Counted from the first letter of the stretch, positions 33,276 through 45,060 are shown. The stretch: DNA of 64,000 nt from Leptobrachium leishanense (GCA_009667805.1 CM019071.1:47999593-48063592), one strand, 5' to 3'. Numbers and translations are program-made. The notes: generated by a model not told the origin, from the sequence alone.

Positions 33276-33544
33276 AAATCCACAAGTGTGGCTCCTTGTG
33301 CTAGAGATGGCACAGGGGCCTGGTGGATTGTGGGGCCTTTCTTTGACATACTTTATGTTGCACAAGTAACAATTTTACATGACATTGTTATAAAATTTCT
33401 GTTATTTTATTCTGTCTGTTGTTGTTTTAAAGAATACAGATTCCTGACATGCCAACAGAATCCTAGCGTTGGTTAGTTACGCGGCTACAGATGCATTTGT
33501 TGTCACAGTAACCGTGCTCATGGATCTTTACTTGCTGCACCTCC

Positions 33545-33573
33545 GTGTGTGTGTGTTTATGTGTATATATATA

Positions 33574-33627
<54 letters not shown>

Positions 33628-33640
33628 TATATACACACAA
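33545..33640. repeat. (GT)n/(TA)n compound microsatellite
   Basis: GTGTGTGTGTTTATGTGTAT followed by long (TA)n with GTATATAT breaks and ACACACA at the end. Open frames across it are artefacts. Confidence 0.92.
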
Positions 33641-35944
33641 TGTATTTTGGGATTCAGGAATGGGTGCAGCCAATAGAAGACTTGCCGTTCAGGGATCCCG
33701 TCTCCCATCAGTTACTCGAGTCTGGCTAATCCTTAGCTACGTTAGCCCTCGTTCCTCGTCGCTGTCGTGCAGCCCGTGCCTGACACAGGTTATTGTTACA
33801 AGACAAGAAATGCAAACGCTGTAAACCTGGCCTGCCGCTTTATCAGTCACAGGGAGGAACGTGACGTCCTGGTGGGACTCGCCCATTACCCGGCCCGAAC
33901 AGTGACTTCATTATGAAATGATCAAGGATTTCATTTGTGATGTTGACACTCTGTTTTTTTGGTGGATTTTTGCATGTCCTTGGTACTTTTTTACAGAAAC
34001 GGTAGTGGGTGTAGGTAGTGTGTCACCCGGCAGAGGTGGTGGAAGATACTGCAGCAACCAGGACATAAAGAAAGTCTAAATAGTCCATCAGATAATCCGA
34101 TGACCATTCGATGTTGGCGGTTGTGTTGTAGCACAGACAGATAAACTGTATTTGTGTGTTGCATGGCTGTCGCCTGCCAGTGCTGAGCACACTTAACTTT
34201 CATTACAAGGGGCTGGGGATCCTCCGCTTCATCAGAAATACAGCTCCCATGGTGCTTTGCCCTGCGCTGATGTTCTCATCACTGCTCTTCGTTGTCACTT
34301 TGCTCGGTTTGGCAGTAGCAGGTGGCTGCTTCATATGTGCTTTAATAATAATAGACTTGTTTGATGCTTAGATTGTCAGCTCCTTGGGACAGGGTTCGTC
34401 CTGTCATTTGTTTCTGTCGCTTTTATAAGTTGTTCTTATTACTGACGTTTGTAAATCGTCCGGTCAGTCCCAGGCGGGCCTGCGTGTATCCACTGAAAAA
34501 TTAAAAATAGTTTTAAAAAAAATCAAACAAAATGGACAAATAAAGGTGGTGTTCTTTTGGGTAAAGGAGTTGAGATGGGAGGGGGTAGTGTTTAGGGAGA
34601 TATACACATGGCCAGGTCACTTATAGCTGTCAGGACACACACGTTACTGCTTGCAGGTGGGAAGCACATGAACGTTCTCCCCTGCGGTAAGATTCACGTC
34701 GCCTTAATTAGTGAATGGATTTCCTTCCTGCAGCGTATGATTGAATATCTTACATCCTGCGGGGGGGGGGGTTCTTCCACGTTGCGCCCTTTACCTGTTA
34801 TGTTATGTGTGATGGAAAATATGGCTGATCTGCCATAAACCTTGTTTTTTATACAGTCCTGTTAATGAACAGGCGACTCAGACATCAGTCACCCATTGAG
34901 ACTCGAAGAAAGGAAATTTCACCTACAGCTGAGGAAAGGGTTCTTTACAGTAAGAATGATAAAGATGCAGATCTTGCCTCATATTGGGCTTTTTCTCCTT
35001 CGTTTGGATGGACACGAGGGACGCACAGTTTTTTTATTTTGTGACTTACATTGGGGCTACCGCAGGTGTGACCCTCCCCAACCTTACCCCATCATGCCTC
35101 CTGTAACCCAATACAGTGTGGTCTGTGAATCGCGTCCAGGAAGGACAATGTCTGGTGGTTCTTTGTCGGGTCTCGGTACACTGGCTGCTTTATGTAGAAT
35201 CGGCGTCCTAGAATTTGCCTCTGTATAATGTCTGAGGCCTCATCATCTTTTTTTATACGCCGGGCATTCCTCGCCTCCTCCGTCAATGGGACCGGATAGG
35301 ATTTCTGCTCCACATTTCGCCTTCTCTCGCAACCCAATCCCTGGCGTTCTTTTGGCCCCTCATCCTTTCCGTTCGGTGGGAGTACCGCGCCCCTCCATGG
35401 TTGCAGCTGTTTTTCCCGCAGACCTTTTTGAAGTCTGGCCTCATGTTCTGGTGGAGCCGCCGGTGCAAGCTGATCCGAGAAGCAAACTGAATTATAGCTG
35501 CTTTGTAATTGCAGATTCACATAGAGCGAAACTCCCAGTGACCCCCCTCTGTTTATCCCTCCCGCAGGCATCGAACACCATCACTCGACTTCACCACTCG
35601 GGCGTCTTGGGACAGAAATTCAGGAGTTTTTGAAAAAATCTGGTTTGGCCTCGGGATTGCCAGCGATCTGGAGGAAATAGAAGGTAAAAAACGTAGATAC
35701 TTTGTATTCCATTATATTTTCTGTGCAAGGTCTGTCGTTGTGTCACAAGGGAGTTATACAAAGCGGACGACGGCAAGTGTAATCTCTGCACAAACTCCTT
35801 GTATTAGGAGAGAAAAACCTAAAAAAACAGCGATCACTGACATTACATCCCAGATATCTATGAGCTGTATCCCACGTGACACTCAGTCATTTTGGTGGTG
35901 CTGAGGATAGTCCCCACTTGTGTATAGGTGCCTCACGACTGGTG
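33641..35944. other. Spacer with two old retroposon tails
   Basis: 34355-34500 contains TAGATTGTCAGCTCCTTGGG, ACAGGGTTCGTCC and TTTGTAAATCG, a typical L2/MIR-like 3' tail. 34880-35045 contains GAGGAAAGGGTTCTTTACAG and a downstream GGGCTTTTTCTCCTTCG, resembling the end of a LINE open frame and its 3' UTR. A G10 run lies at 34760. The remainder, including a 159-codon reverse frame at 35092-35571, shows no recognised domain. Confidence 0.4.
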
Positions 35945-36475
35945 ATTAATGGGTTAAAGGATCTAATGATGGCGAGGTAATGAATGAGTTAAAGGGATCA
36001 AATGACAGCGCGGGGATGAATGGTTTAAAGGGGTATGACAGCGAGGGGATGAATGGTTTAAAGGGGTATGACAGCGAGGGGATGAATGGGTTAAAGGGAT
36101 ATGACAGCGAGCGGATTAATGGGTAAAAGGGATATCACAGCGAGGGGACGAATGGGTTAAAAGGGTCTAATGATACCGAGTGGATGAATGGGTTAAAGGG
36201 AAATAACCACAGCGAGGGGACGAATGGGTTAAAGGGATCTAATGACAGCGAGGTGATTAATGGGTTAGAGATCTAATGACAGCGAGGGGATGAATGGGTT
36301 AAAGGGATATGACAGCGAGGTGATTAATGGGTTAAAGGGACCTAATGACAGTGATGGGATGAATGAGTTCAAGAGATCTAATGACAGCGAGGGGGTTAAA
36401 GGGACCTAATGAAAGCGAGGGGGTTAATGGGTTAAAGGGATGTAATGACAGCAAGGTGATTAATGGGTTAAAAGC
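35945..36475. repeat. ~36-bp minisatellite (AATGGGTTAAAGGGATCTAA + TGACAGCGAGGGGATG)
   Basis: About 15 units with indels; GGGATATGACAGC variants shorten several units to 29-31 bp. The same unit appears inverted and decayed at 20430-20566. Confidence 0.93.
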
Positions 36476-36565
36476 TCTGACAGCTCCTGTAGATTGTAAG
36501 CTCCAGTGATCCTCGTGTTTCTCTTGTGTAAAGCTTTGCTTTTTTTCAGCTTTTCCAGTTTACTT

Positions 36566-36746
36566 GCAGAGTTATTCATAGAGCAGTGAAAACCGGGAGA
36601 ATTGTCAGGAGGAGATATCAATCCAGACCAAATAGCCGACTTGGAAAGTGAGATAAATGGGAGAATTTTTCTGGTTTGGCTATTTTGACCTAGAATTTTC
36701 CATTCTCCAGACATTCTCCTGGTTTTCACCTCTCTGAATAACCCTG
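36566..36746. mobile_element. hAT-like MITE (CAGGGTTATTCAGAGAG ends)
   Basis: The left end CAGAGTTATTCATAGAGCAG then GTGAAAACCGGGAGAAT is mirrored at the right by ATTCTCCTGGTTTTCACC then TCTCTGAATAACCCTG, 181 bp in all. CAGRG termini fit hAT-type elements; a clear 8-bp target duplication is not evident. Non-coding. Confidence 0.6.
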
Positions 36747-38169
36747 TTTGTGTTTCATAATGTCTGGGCTGTATGAATGATTCTTGCGTTGGGCTTTGTT
36801 TTTATTTTTTTGCACCGTGGCGTTTTAACTCGTCCAGAGTTTCTGTTTAGTGAATGACCCCCTCTTCGCCCCTTGATCTCCGGGGCAGGCGTTGAGGCGC
36901 TCTCTCTCCTGGTGGCGGAAACCCGCTGGTCTGTTGATTTCATTTACAAAGTTACGGAGGCGGCTGAGAGTGAAGGTTTCCTGTCCTGTACGGCTTCCAG
37001 ATCGATAAAATGCATGGAAAGCGCTCGCCCCCGCCCGTATAAACGCCGCACGTTTTAACCTTCATTTATTTTTCTTAAAGTGCAGTAACTCGACTCATGC
37101 CTTTTTTAAGTTTAAATTCCTGCGACGTGATTGGATAAAGCTGGGGGTAACCCTGATTGTAAAAGCAGGTTCTGCGTTTATCATGATCTTCCTCGCCGTG
37201 ATCACAATTCTGTGCACATTTTCAGGACAGGCTCAGGCAGGGCTGGTTTTAGACCTAATGTAGGGGAACCTGGCTGCACATTTTCAGGACATGAAGACCC
37301 ATCCTTTAAATATAAACCAGCTCTGCCTCAGCCTGTCCTGATAATGTGCAGCTTGATCCTTTTCTCTATATATAAACCAGCCCTGTCTCAGCCTGTCCTG
37401 TAACGTACGGTCAAGTACAACCAAAACTGAAAGAATTCGCAAACAAGTTGCTACAAAATATCGTCTGTTTACTTTGCTTTTCCATTGAAATGTGTTTCGC
37501 TTGGGGAAGATGTTTTGTCAGAGTCTATTGATTTGACACAAATCCGCTTCCTTCCCCCAGCAAGTCTCACACAATCACCCATTGTCCCCAAACGCCTGAC
37601 TCTTGGGCTCCCGAACATGGAGGGGGGGCTCTTTAATAACGGGGATATGTTTCGAAAGGAGTCGTGTCATTTTCCTGCGACAACGTTCCCTCGCTCCATT
37701 CTTCCAGATATGCCGGTGACGGAGTTTCATATGCTACATTAATAGGCCTTTGTCCGCTTAATCCCCGTGTCTCCTTTTCAAGGCAGTGTTTTTATTGCAG
37801 CGAGACATTTGTGTAAACCTTCCACTCCTTCCTGTTTGCCGAGAGACAGCTGTGCATGAACACGTCTCTGTACCCGATCTCTGCCCGCCAGTGAGCCCTT
37901 CCGTAAATGAATGCATCTCTACACCCAAACTCTGCCCACCGGTGTGTCCTGCTGGCTCGCACTCCACCAAATTCATTTACAAATTGCCAAATATGGTGGA
38001 TGGGCACCTAGAATGGCAGTGGCGGTAGGTGACATAGGAATGTTGCAGGAGGTGCGGCCAGAAGCCAGACTCTTTAGATGATGTCATGAACTATCAGTCA
38101 ATTATGTTAAAAAAATGTAATTAACAAAAGTGAGAAAAAGTACAGAATCCCTAAGACATGTATAACTAT
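36747..38169. other. Spacer; contains a small foldback
   Basis: Low-repeat sequence with frames of 60-90 codons lacking known domains. Apart from the inverted repeat at 37212-37353 and a third partial copy at 37374-37402, nothing can be named. Confidence 0.35.
37212..37353. repeat. Inverted repeat, ~37-bp arms, with a third partial copy
   Basis: GTGCACATTTTCAGGACAGG CTCAGGCAGGGCTGG (37212-37246) is mirrored by CCAGCTCTGCCTCAGCCTGT CCTGATAATGTGCA (37318-37352). Part of the left arm (GCACATTTTCAGGAC) recurs at about 37277 and the right arm (CAGCCCTGTCTCAGCCTGTC) at about 37379-37398. Probably a MITE with a partial duplication. Confidence 0.75.
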
Positions 38170-39172
38170 TCTACATACAAAATGAATCCTCCTCCCTGCA
38201 TGCCTCTATTCCCCCTTATCACTACATGATGCCTCATCCTCCCTGCATGTCTCTATTCCTCCTTATCACTACATGATGCCTCCATCCTCCCTGAATGTCT
38301 CTATTCCTCCTTATCACTACATGATGCCTCCATCCTCCCTGCATGTCTCTATTCCTCCTTATCACTACATGATGCCTCCATCCTCCCTGCATGTCTCTAT
38401 TCCTCCTTATCACTACATGATGCCTCATCCTCCTGCATGTCTCTATTCCTCCTTATCACTACATGATGCCTCATCCTCCCTGCATGTCTCTATTCCTCCT
38501 TATCACTACATGATGCCTCCATCCTCCCTGCATGTCTCTATTCCTCCTTATCACTACATGATGCCTCATCCTCCCTGCATGTCTCTATTCCTCCTTATCA
38601 CTACATGATGCCTCCATCCTCCCTGCATGCCTCTATTCCCCCTTATCACTACATGATGCCTCATCCTCCCTGCATGTCTCTATTCCTCCTTATCACTACA
38701 TGATTCCTCCATCCTCCCTGCATGTCTCTATTCCCCTTATCACTACATGATTCCTCATCCTCCCTGCATGTCTCTATTCCTCCTTATCACTACATGATGC
38801 TCCATCCTCCCTGCATGCCTCTATTCCCCTTATCACTACATGATGCCTCATCCTCCCTGCATGTCTCTATTCCTCCTTATCACTACATGATGCCTCCATC
38901 CTCCCTGCATGTCTCTATTCCTCCTTATCACTACATGATGCCTCATCCTCCCTGCATGTCTCTATTCCCCCTTATCACTACATGATGCCTCATCCTCCCT
39001 GCATGTCTCTATTCCCCCTTATCACTACATGATGCCTCATCCTCCCTGCATGCCTCTATTCCCCCTTATCACTACATGATTCCTCCATCCTCCCTGCATG
39101 CCTCTATTCCTCCTTATCACTACATGATTCCTCCATCCTCCCTGCATGTGTCTATTCCTCCCTTATCATAGA
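38170..39172. repeat. 48-bp minisatellite, left segment
   Basis: About 21 units of 48 bp: CCTCCCTGCATGTCTCTATT plus CCTCCTTATCACTACATGATG plus CCTCCAT. Units lacking CA (CCTCATCC), with CCCCCTTATC or with GCATGCC are mixed in. The same array resumes at 40656 after a CR1 insertion. The 16-residue periodic frames are artefacts. Confidence 0.97.
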
Positions 39173-40655
39173 AAAATGTCGGCAGGTAAGAACCTTTCGG
39201 CCCATCTAGTCGCCCAATTACATGGATACTTTACCTGGATTTATCTTTTGTTTAGGATAGCCTTATGCCTATCCCATGCCTGCTTAAATTCAATCACTGT
39301 TTTGGCCTCTACCACTTCTACTGGAAGACTGTTCCATGTATCCACCACCCTCTCAGTAAAATAATGCTTCCTGATGTTACTTTTAAACCTTTGCCCCTCT
39401 AATCTAAGACTATGTCCTCTTGTTTTGCTACTTTGTTTCTTTTTAAATATACTCCCTTCCTCTACCTTGTGGATTCCCTTTACGTATTTAAATGTTTCTA
39501 TCACATCTCCTCTGTCTCGTCTTTTTTCCAAGCTGTACATGTTAAGATCATTAACCCTTTCCTGGTAACTTTTCTCCTTCAAGCCGTACACCATTTTAGT
39601 AGCCCTTCTCTGAACTCTCTCTAAGATGTCTATATCCTTCTGGAGATACGGTCTCCAGTACTGCACACAGTACTCCAAGTGAGGTCTCACCAGTGCTCTG
39701 TACAGTGGCATGAGCACTTCCCTTTTCCTACTGCTAATACCTCTCCCTACACAACCAAGCATTCTGCCAGCTTTTCCAAGCATTCTGCCAGCATTTCCAA
39801 GCGTTCTGACAGCATTTCCTGCTGCTCTATTACATTGACTACTTACCCTTAGATCCTCTGCAATAATAACCCTAAATCCCAACCCTCAGATGTATCAAAT
39901 ATTCAGCCCTTGGGTTTTTACGTCCCAGGTGCATTATCTTGCACTTATCCACATTAAAACTCAATTGCCACAGCTCCCACCATTTTTTTAGTTTACCTAA
40001 ATCATTTGGCTGATCCCTCCAGGAACGTCAACCCTGTTGCAAATCTTTGTGTCATCAGCAAAAAGACATACTTTTCCATTAATACCTTCTGCAATATCAC
40101 GAATAAAAATATTAAAGAGAATGGGTCCAAGTACTGACCCCTGAGGTACCCCACTGGTAACAAGACCTTGCGCCGAATAAACTCCATTTACCACAACCCT
40201 CTGTTGTCTGTCACTCAGCCACTGCCTAATCCATTCAACAATATTGGAATCCAAGCTCAAAGATTGCAATTTATTGATAAGCTTCTATGCGGAACAGTAT
40301 CAAAAGCCTTACTGAAATCTAAATAAGCAATGTCTACTGCACCACCTGTGTCTATTATTTTTGTTACCCAATCAATAAAATCAATAAGATTAGTTTGGCA
40401 TGATCTCCCTGAGGTAAACCCATGTTGTTTCTGATCTTGTAATCTATGTGTTTTTAGATGTTCAACAATCCTTTCCTTTAACATGGTTTCCATTAATTTA
40501 CCCACTACTGACGTAAGACTAACTGGCCTATAGTTCCCCGATTCCTCCCTACTACCCTTCTTGTGAATGGGCACAACATTTGCTAATTTCCAGTCTTCTG
40601 GGACGACTCCCGTTAACAGATTTATTTAACCAATCCTTGTTAACGGTTTTGCTAT
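39173..40655 (-). mobile_element. CR1-type LINE, 5'-truncated, inserted in the 48-bp array
   Basis: The minus-strand element keeps the second half of the open frame and a short 3' region ending near ...CATTTTTCTATGATA, which resembles the (ATTCTATG)-type 3' end of CR1 elements. Truncation at its 5' side (about 40655) is typical of LINE integration. The host array reads CCTTATCA before it and CTATATGATGCC after it, rejoining without obvious loss, and I see no clear target duplication. Confidence 0.85.
39241..40574 (-). pseudogene. CR1-like reverse transcriptase, frameshifted
   Basis: Three frames in series. First (40574-40257): NYRPVSLTSVVGKLMETML, HGFTSGRSCQTNLIDF, YLDFSKAFDTVPHR (RT fingers and motif A). 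Second (40269-39997): SGVPQGSVLGPILFNIF (motif B) and FADDTK (motif C). Third (39882-39241): LVRPHLEYCVQYWRPY, LERVQRRATKMVYGL, VVDTWNSLPVEV, the C-terminal domain of CR1/jockey-type LINEs. Frameshifts near 40260 and 39890-40000 break the gene. The upstream endonuclease is absent through 5' truncation. It is a dead copy of a target-primed retrotransposition enzyme. Confidence 0.9.
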
Positions 40656-42215
40656 ATGATGCCTCCATCCTCCCTGCATGTCTCTATTCCACCTTATCAC
40701 TACATGATGCCTCATCCTCCCTGCATGTCTCTATTCCTCCTTATCACTACATGATGCCTCCATCCTCCCTGCATGTCTCTATTCCACCTTATCACTACAT
40801 GATTCCTCCATCCTCCCTGCATGTCTCTATTCCTCCTTATCACTACATGATGCCTCCATCCTCCCTGCATGTCTCTATTCCTCCTTATCACTACATGATG
40901 CCTCCATCCTCCCTGCATGTCTCTATTCCTCCTTATCACTACATGATGCCTCCATCCTCCCTGCATGTCTCTATTCCTCCTTATCACTACATGATGCCTC
41001 ATCCTCCCTGCATGTCTCTATTCCCCCTTATCACTACATGATGTCTCCATCCTCCCTGCATGTCTCTATTCCTCCTTATCACTACATGATGTCTCCATCC
41101 TCCCTGCATGTCTCTATTCCTCCTTATCACTACATGATGCCTCCATCCTCCCTGCATGTCTCTATTCCTCCTTATCACTATGTGATGCCTCCATCCTCCC
41201 TGCATGTCTCTATTCCTTATCACTATATGATGCCTCCATCCTCCCTGCATGTCTCTATTCCTCCTTATCACTATGAGGCCTCCATCCTCCCTGCATGTCT
41301 CTATTCCTCCTTATCACTATATGATGCCTCCATCCTCCCTGCATGTCTCTATTCCTCCTTATCACTATGAGGCCTCCATCCTCCCTGCATGTCTCTATTC
41401 CCCCTTATCACTACATGATGCCTCATCCTCCCTGCATGTCTCTATTCCTCCTTATCACCACATGATTCCTCCATCCTCCCTGCATATCTCTCTTCCTCCT
41501 TATCACTACATGATGCCTCCATCCTCCCTGCATATCTCTATTCCTCCTTATCACTACATGATGCCTCCATCCTCCCTGCATGTCTCTATTCCTCCTTATC
41601 ACTACATGATGCCTCCATCCTCCCTGCATATCTCTATTCCTCCTTATCACTACATGATGCCTCCATCCTCCCTGCATGTCTCTATTCCTCCTTATCACTA
41701 CATGATGCCTCCATCCTCCCTGCATGTCTCTATTCCTCCTTATCACTACATGATGCCTCAATCCTCCCTGCATGTCTCTATTCCTCCTTATCACTATATG
41801 ATGCCTCCATCCTCCCTGCATGTCTCTATTCCTCCTTATCACTACATGATGCCTCCATCCTCCCTGCATGCCTCTATTCCCCCTTATCACTACGTGATGC
41901 CTCCATCCTCCCTGCATGTCTCTATTCCTCCTTATCACTACATGATGCCTCCATCCTCCCTGCATGTCTCTATTCCTCCTTATCACTACATGATGCCTCC
42001 ATCCTCCCTGCATGTCTCTATTCCCCCTTATCACTACATGATGCCTCCATCCTCCCTGCATGTCTCTATTCCTCCTTATCACTATGAGGCCTCCATCCTC
42101 CCTGCATGTCTCTATTCCTCCTTATCACTACATGATGCCTCCATCCTCCCTGCATGTCTCTATTCCTCCTTATCACTATATGATGCCTCCATCCTCCCTG
42201 CATGTATAATTTCCT
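40656..42215. repeat. 48-bp minisatellite, right segment
   Basis: About 33 further units of the same 48-bp repeat; units are more uniform than on the left (mostly CCTCCATCC). Variants TATGAGGCC, ATATGATGCC and GCATATCTC occur in clusters. A T-run and AGGGCAGCAT follow at 42236-42260. Confidence 0.97.
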
Positions 42216-43363
42216 CCCATACCACTATACGATCCTTTTTTTTTTTTTTTAGGGCAGCATATAATGGGTGATCTCACTCATCAATATGAATTTTCATTTT
42301 GTATGTTTCAGTTTCTGTTTGTATACATGGGGTGTGCAGATATTAATGTTGTCGTCCCGGTGGCTGCACATTAACCCTTTGACGTCATGGAGATGGATCC
42401 ATTGTGGTTACACAAGTATCATCTCCCTTAAAGTAGTTTTTGACTTTTTGTTAATATTTACACAAGATTTCATTTTCTGAACTAACCCAGCCTTTTCATC
42501 CAAACACATTAAGTGATCCAGTGTGGGGTTCCCGATTCGGCAGATTGGAAACCCTTGTTTTCTATCTCACTAATATCTTATTAAATGTAATTTTTCTGGG
42601 GATCCGAAGCGTCTCCTCAATCCCTGAATATTAGAGCCAAATCTCCGCGTAGATTCCTCAAACTAAAAATAAAACAATGAATTTGCAGCCGTTACATTTT
42701 AAACACGCGTTTATACAAAACTGGAACCGCAATGTTACGATCTGTCACGTCTCCTTTTTCTGCCCCAAGAACTTAAATGTGACGACTATAAAGGTAATAA
42801 ATAAGTGGAATAGCTTTTTATTAGAATAATTTATCCTTTAAGTCCCATGCTTCATATTCCTCTATATGAGGGAGCCAGTGTATCTCATTCAGGATTTTCG
42901 AGTTTCTCTCTGGCGACTTTTTTCTGGTTTCGCCTTCTTTGAAAACACAAATGACTTTCGTAGCCAAAAATAACATTATATGTCTGGCTTTCGATCACCT
43001 CACGTCCTATCCACGTATGGTGATTCCGGCCTATTGCTACACGGCGTGGAGTGATGTGTGACAAACGCCTCTCCCATCACATGCAGCGTAATACTCGGAA
43101 ATATGTTTGTGGAATGCGTCCATATCCAAAAGAGCATTTAAGGTATTTAAGTGTTTGCATTAAATCTCTGCCTCCAGGGATCCATGTGCTTCAAAACTGT
43201 GTTCCCCCAAGACTTGTCGGAAGTTGCAATCGCCCCAGATATTTCTACGCTCTTTACTAAATGCTTTCTGTTGTTTTAATGACCAGCACATAATGAGTTT
43301 TACAGCTGGAATTTTTTTTTTTTTTTTGGAACAAGGGCTTTGTAGCACTGGGGAACCAACCAT
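42216..43363. other. Spacer, no gene recognised
   Basis: Low-repeat, slightly AT-rich sequence with T-runs at 42236 and 43312. Frames up to 70 codons show no recognised domain. Confidence 0.35.
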
Positions 43364-43825
43364 TCAGGATCACTGTCATTACACACTGTGACTTGGGGGC
43401 GCTGACCATTAAACACGTCCCTGTCATTATACACTGTGACCCTAGGGGGTGCTGACCATTAAACATGTCACTGTCATTACACACTGTGACTTGGGGGCGC
43501 TGACCATTAAACACGTCCCTGTCATTATACACTGTGACCCTAGGGGGTGCTGACCATTAAACATGTCACTGTCATTATACACTGTGACCCTAGGGGGTGC
43601 TGACCATTAAACATGTCACTGTCATTATACACTGTGACCCTAGGGGGTGCTGACCATTAAACATGTCACTGTCACTATATACTGTGACCCTAGGGGGTGC
43701 TGACCATTAAACATGTCACTGTCACTAGGGATGCACCGATACCACTTTTTTAAGACCGAGTACGAGTACCGATACTTTTATTTTATGTCATGTGACCACT
43801 TTCCAATAAGAACAGACCTCATATA

Positions 43826-43864
43826 AAAATGCCCCCAGCTCACATGTATTTACCCCCCCCCGAG

Positions 43865-43906
<42 letters not shown>

Positions 43907-44035
43907 CCCCAAGCTCTCATGGATATTGCCCCCAGCACATGGATATATGCTCCCAGCTCATGGATAAATGCCCCCAAGCTCTCATGGATATATGCCCCAG
44001 CTCATGAATATTGCCCCCCAGCTCAGACCCCAGAC
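43826..44035 (-). repeat. Internal minisatellite of the hAT-like element
   Basis: About eight units, on the minus strand reading GAGCTGGGGGCAATATCCAT and GAGAGCTTGGGGGCATATATCC. The run is split by C9 and (TA)n tracts at 43852-43898. The same motif makes up the large array 1836-3618 and is close to 1-793. Confidence 0.88.
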
Positions 44036-44043
44036 CAGACATG

Positions 44044-44264
44044 GGGCGGCTGTTCGAATGCTCTATCGGCATGCGGATAGCCGCCCCTGGAGCTCTCCGG
44101 CATACTTACCTTCCCGAGCGACGCCGACAAAGTCTCCCACGTGATCGCGGCTGGGGTCCTTCAACGCGCGGAAACTTTCCCGGCGTCACTCAGGAAGGTA
44201 AGTATGCTGGAGAGCTCCAGGGACGGCTGTCCGAATTTCCGATAGAGCATTCGAACAGCCACCC
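44044..44264. repeat. 72-bp inverted repeat inside the hAT-like element
   Basis: The left arm 44044-44114 (GGGCGGCTGTTCGAATGCTC ... CATACTTACCTTCC) pairs with the right arm 44193-44264 (GGAAGGTAAGTATGC ... GAGCATTCGAACAGCCACCC). The loop is CpG-rich. Mismatches cluster near GGCATGCGGATAGC. Confidence 0.9.
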
Positions 44265-44327
44265 AAGCCCATCGGATGCCGGCAAGCCGGCTCAATGCCG
44301 GCTTCCGGTATCGGAGGAAAATATCGG

Positions 44328-44364
44328 GGGTACTGCAGGAGTACCAAGTACTCCTGCAGTACCC
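44328..44364. repeat. Perfect 17-bp hairpin
   Basis: GGGTACTGCAGGAGTAC at 44328-44344 and GTACTCCTGCAGTACCC at 44348-44364 around CAA, subterminal to the right end of the hAT-like element. Confidence 0.9.
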
Positions 44365-45060
44365 GGTATCGGCACCGATCTCGATACTAGTATCGGTATC
44401 AGTGCAACCCTGTCACTATACACTGTGACTTAGGGGGCGCTGACCATTAAACATGTCACTGTCATTATACACTGTGACCCTAGGGGGCGCTGACCATTAA
44501 ACATGTCACTATACACTGTGACTTAGGGGGCGCTGACCATTAAACATGTCACTGTCATTATACATTGTGACTTAAGGGGCGCCGACCATTAAACATGTCA
44601 CTGTCATTATACACTGTGACTTAGGGGGTGCTGACCATTAAACATGTCGCTGTAATTATACACTGTGACCCTATGGGGCGTTGACCATTAAACATGTCAC
44701 TGTCAATACACACTGTGACCCTATGGGGCGTTGACCATTAAACATGTCCCTGTCATTACACACTGTGACCCTAGGGGGCGCTGACCATTAAACATGTCAC
44801 TGTCATTACACACTGTGACCCTAGGGGGCGCTGACCATTAAACACGTCCCTGTCATTACACACTGTGACCCTATGGGGCGCTGACCATTAAACACGTCCC
44901 TGTCATTATACACTGTGACCCTATGGGGCGCTGACCATTAAACACGTCCCTGTCATTACACACTGTGACCCTAGGGGGCGCTGACCCTTATCCAGGTCAC
45001 TGTCATTATACACTGTGACCCCATGGTTGCTGACCGTTACAAGGTTGGGATCCAACCAAT

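Larger units (their letters stand above)
43726..44411. mobile_element. hAT-like non-autonomous element carrying an internal minisatellite
   Basis: The left end TAGGGATGCACCGATACC is mirrored by the right end, which reads CAGGGTTGCACTGATACCG on the other strand. Subterminal ACGAGTACCGATAC / GTATCGGCACCGATC words repeat. The flank ACTGTCAC on the left and CCTGTCAC overlapping the right end suggest an 8-bp target duplication, though the host array itself repeats GTCAC. Interior, left to right: short minisatellite, 72-bp inverted repeat, small hairpin. No transposase. Confidence 0.75.
43364..45060. repeat. 50-bp minisatellite, interrupted by a hAT-like element
   Basis: Units read CACTGTCATTATACACTGTG, ACCCTAGGGGGTGCTGACC, ATTAAACATGT. 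Left segment 43364-43725 has about seven units, right segment 44412-45060 about thirteen. ACTTAGGGGGCGC and ACCCTATGGGGCGTTG variants are mostly on the right. The last units grade into CTGACCGTTACAAGG and CTGACCTTGAAACAC before 45120. Confidence 0.95.
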
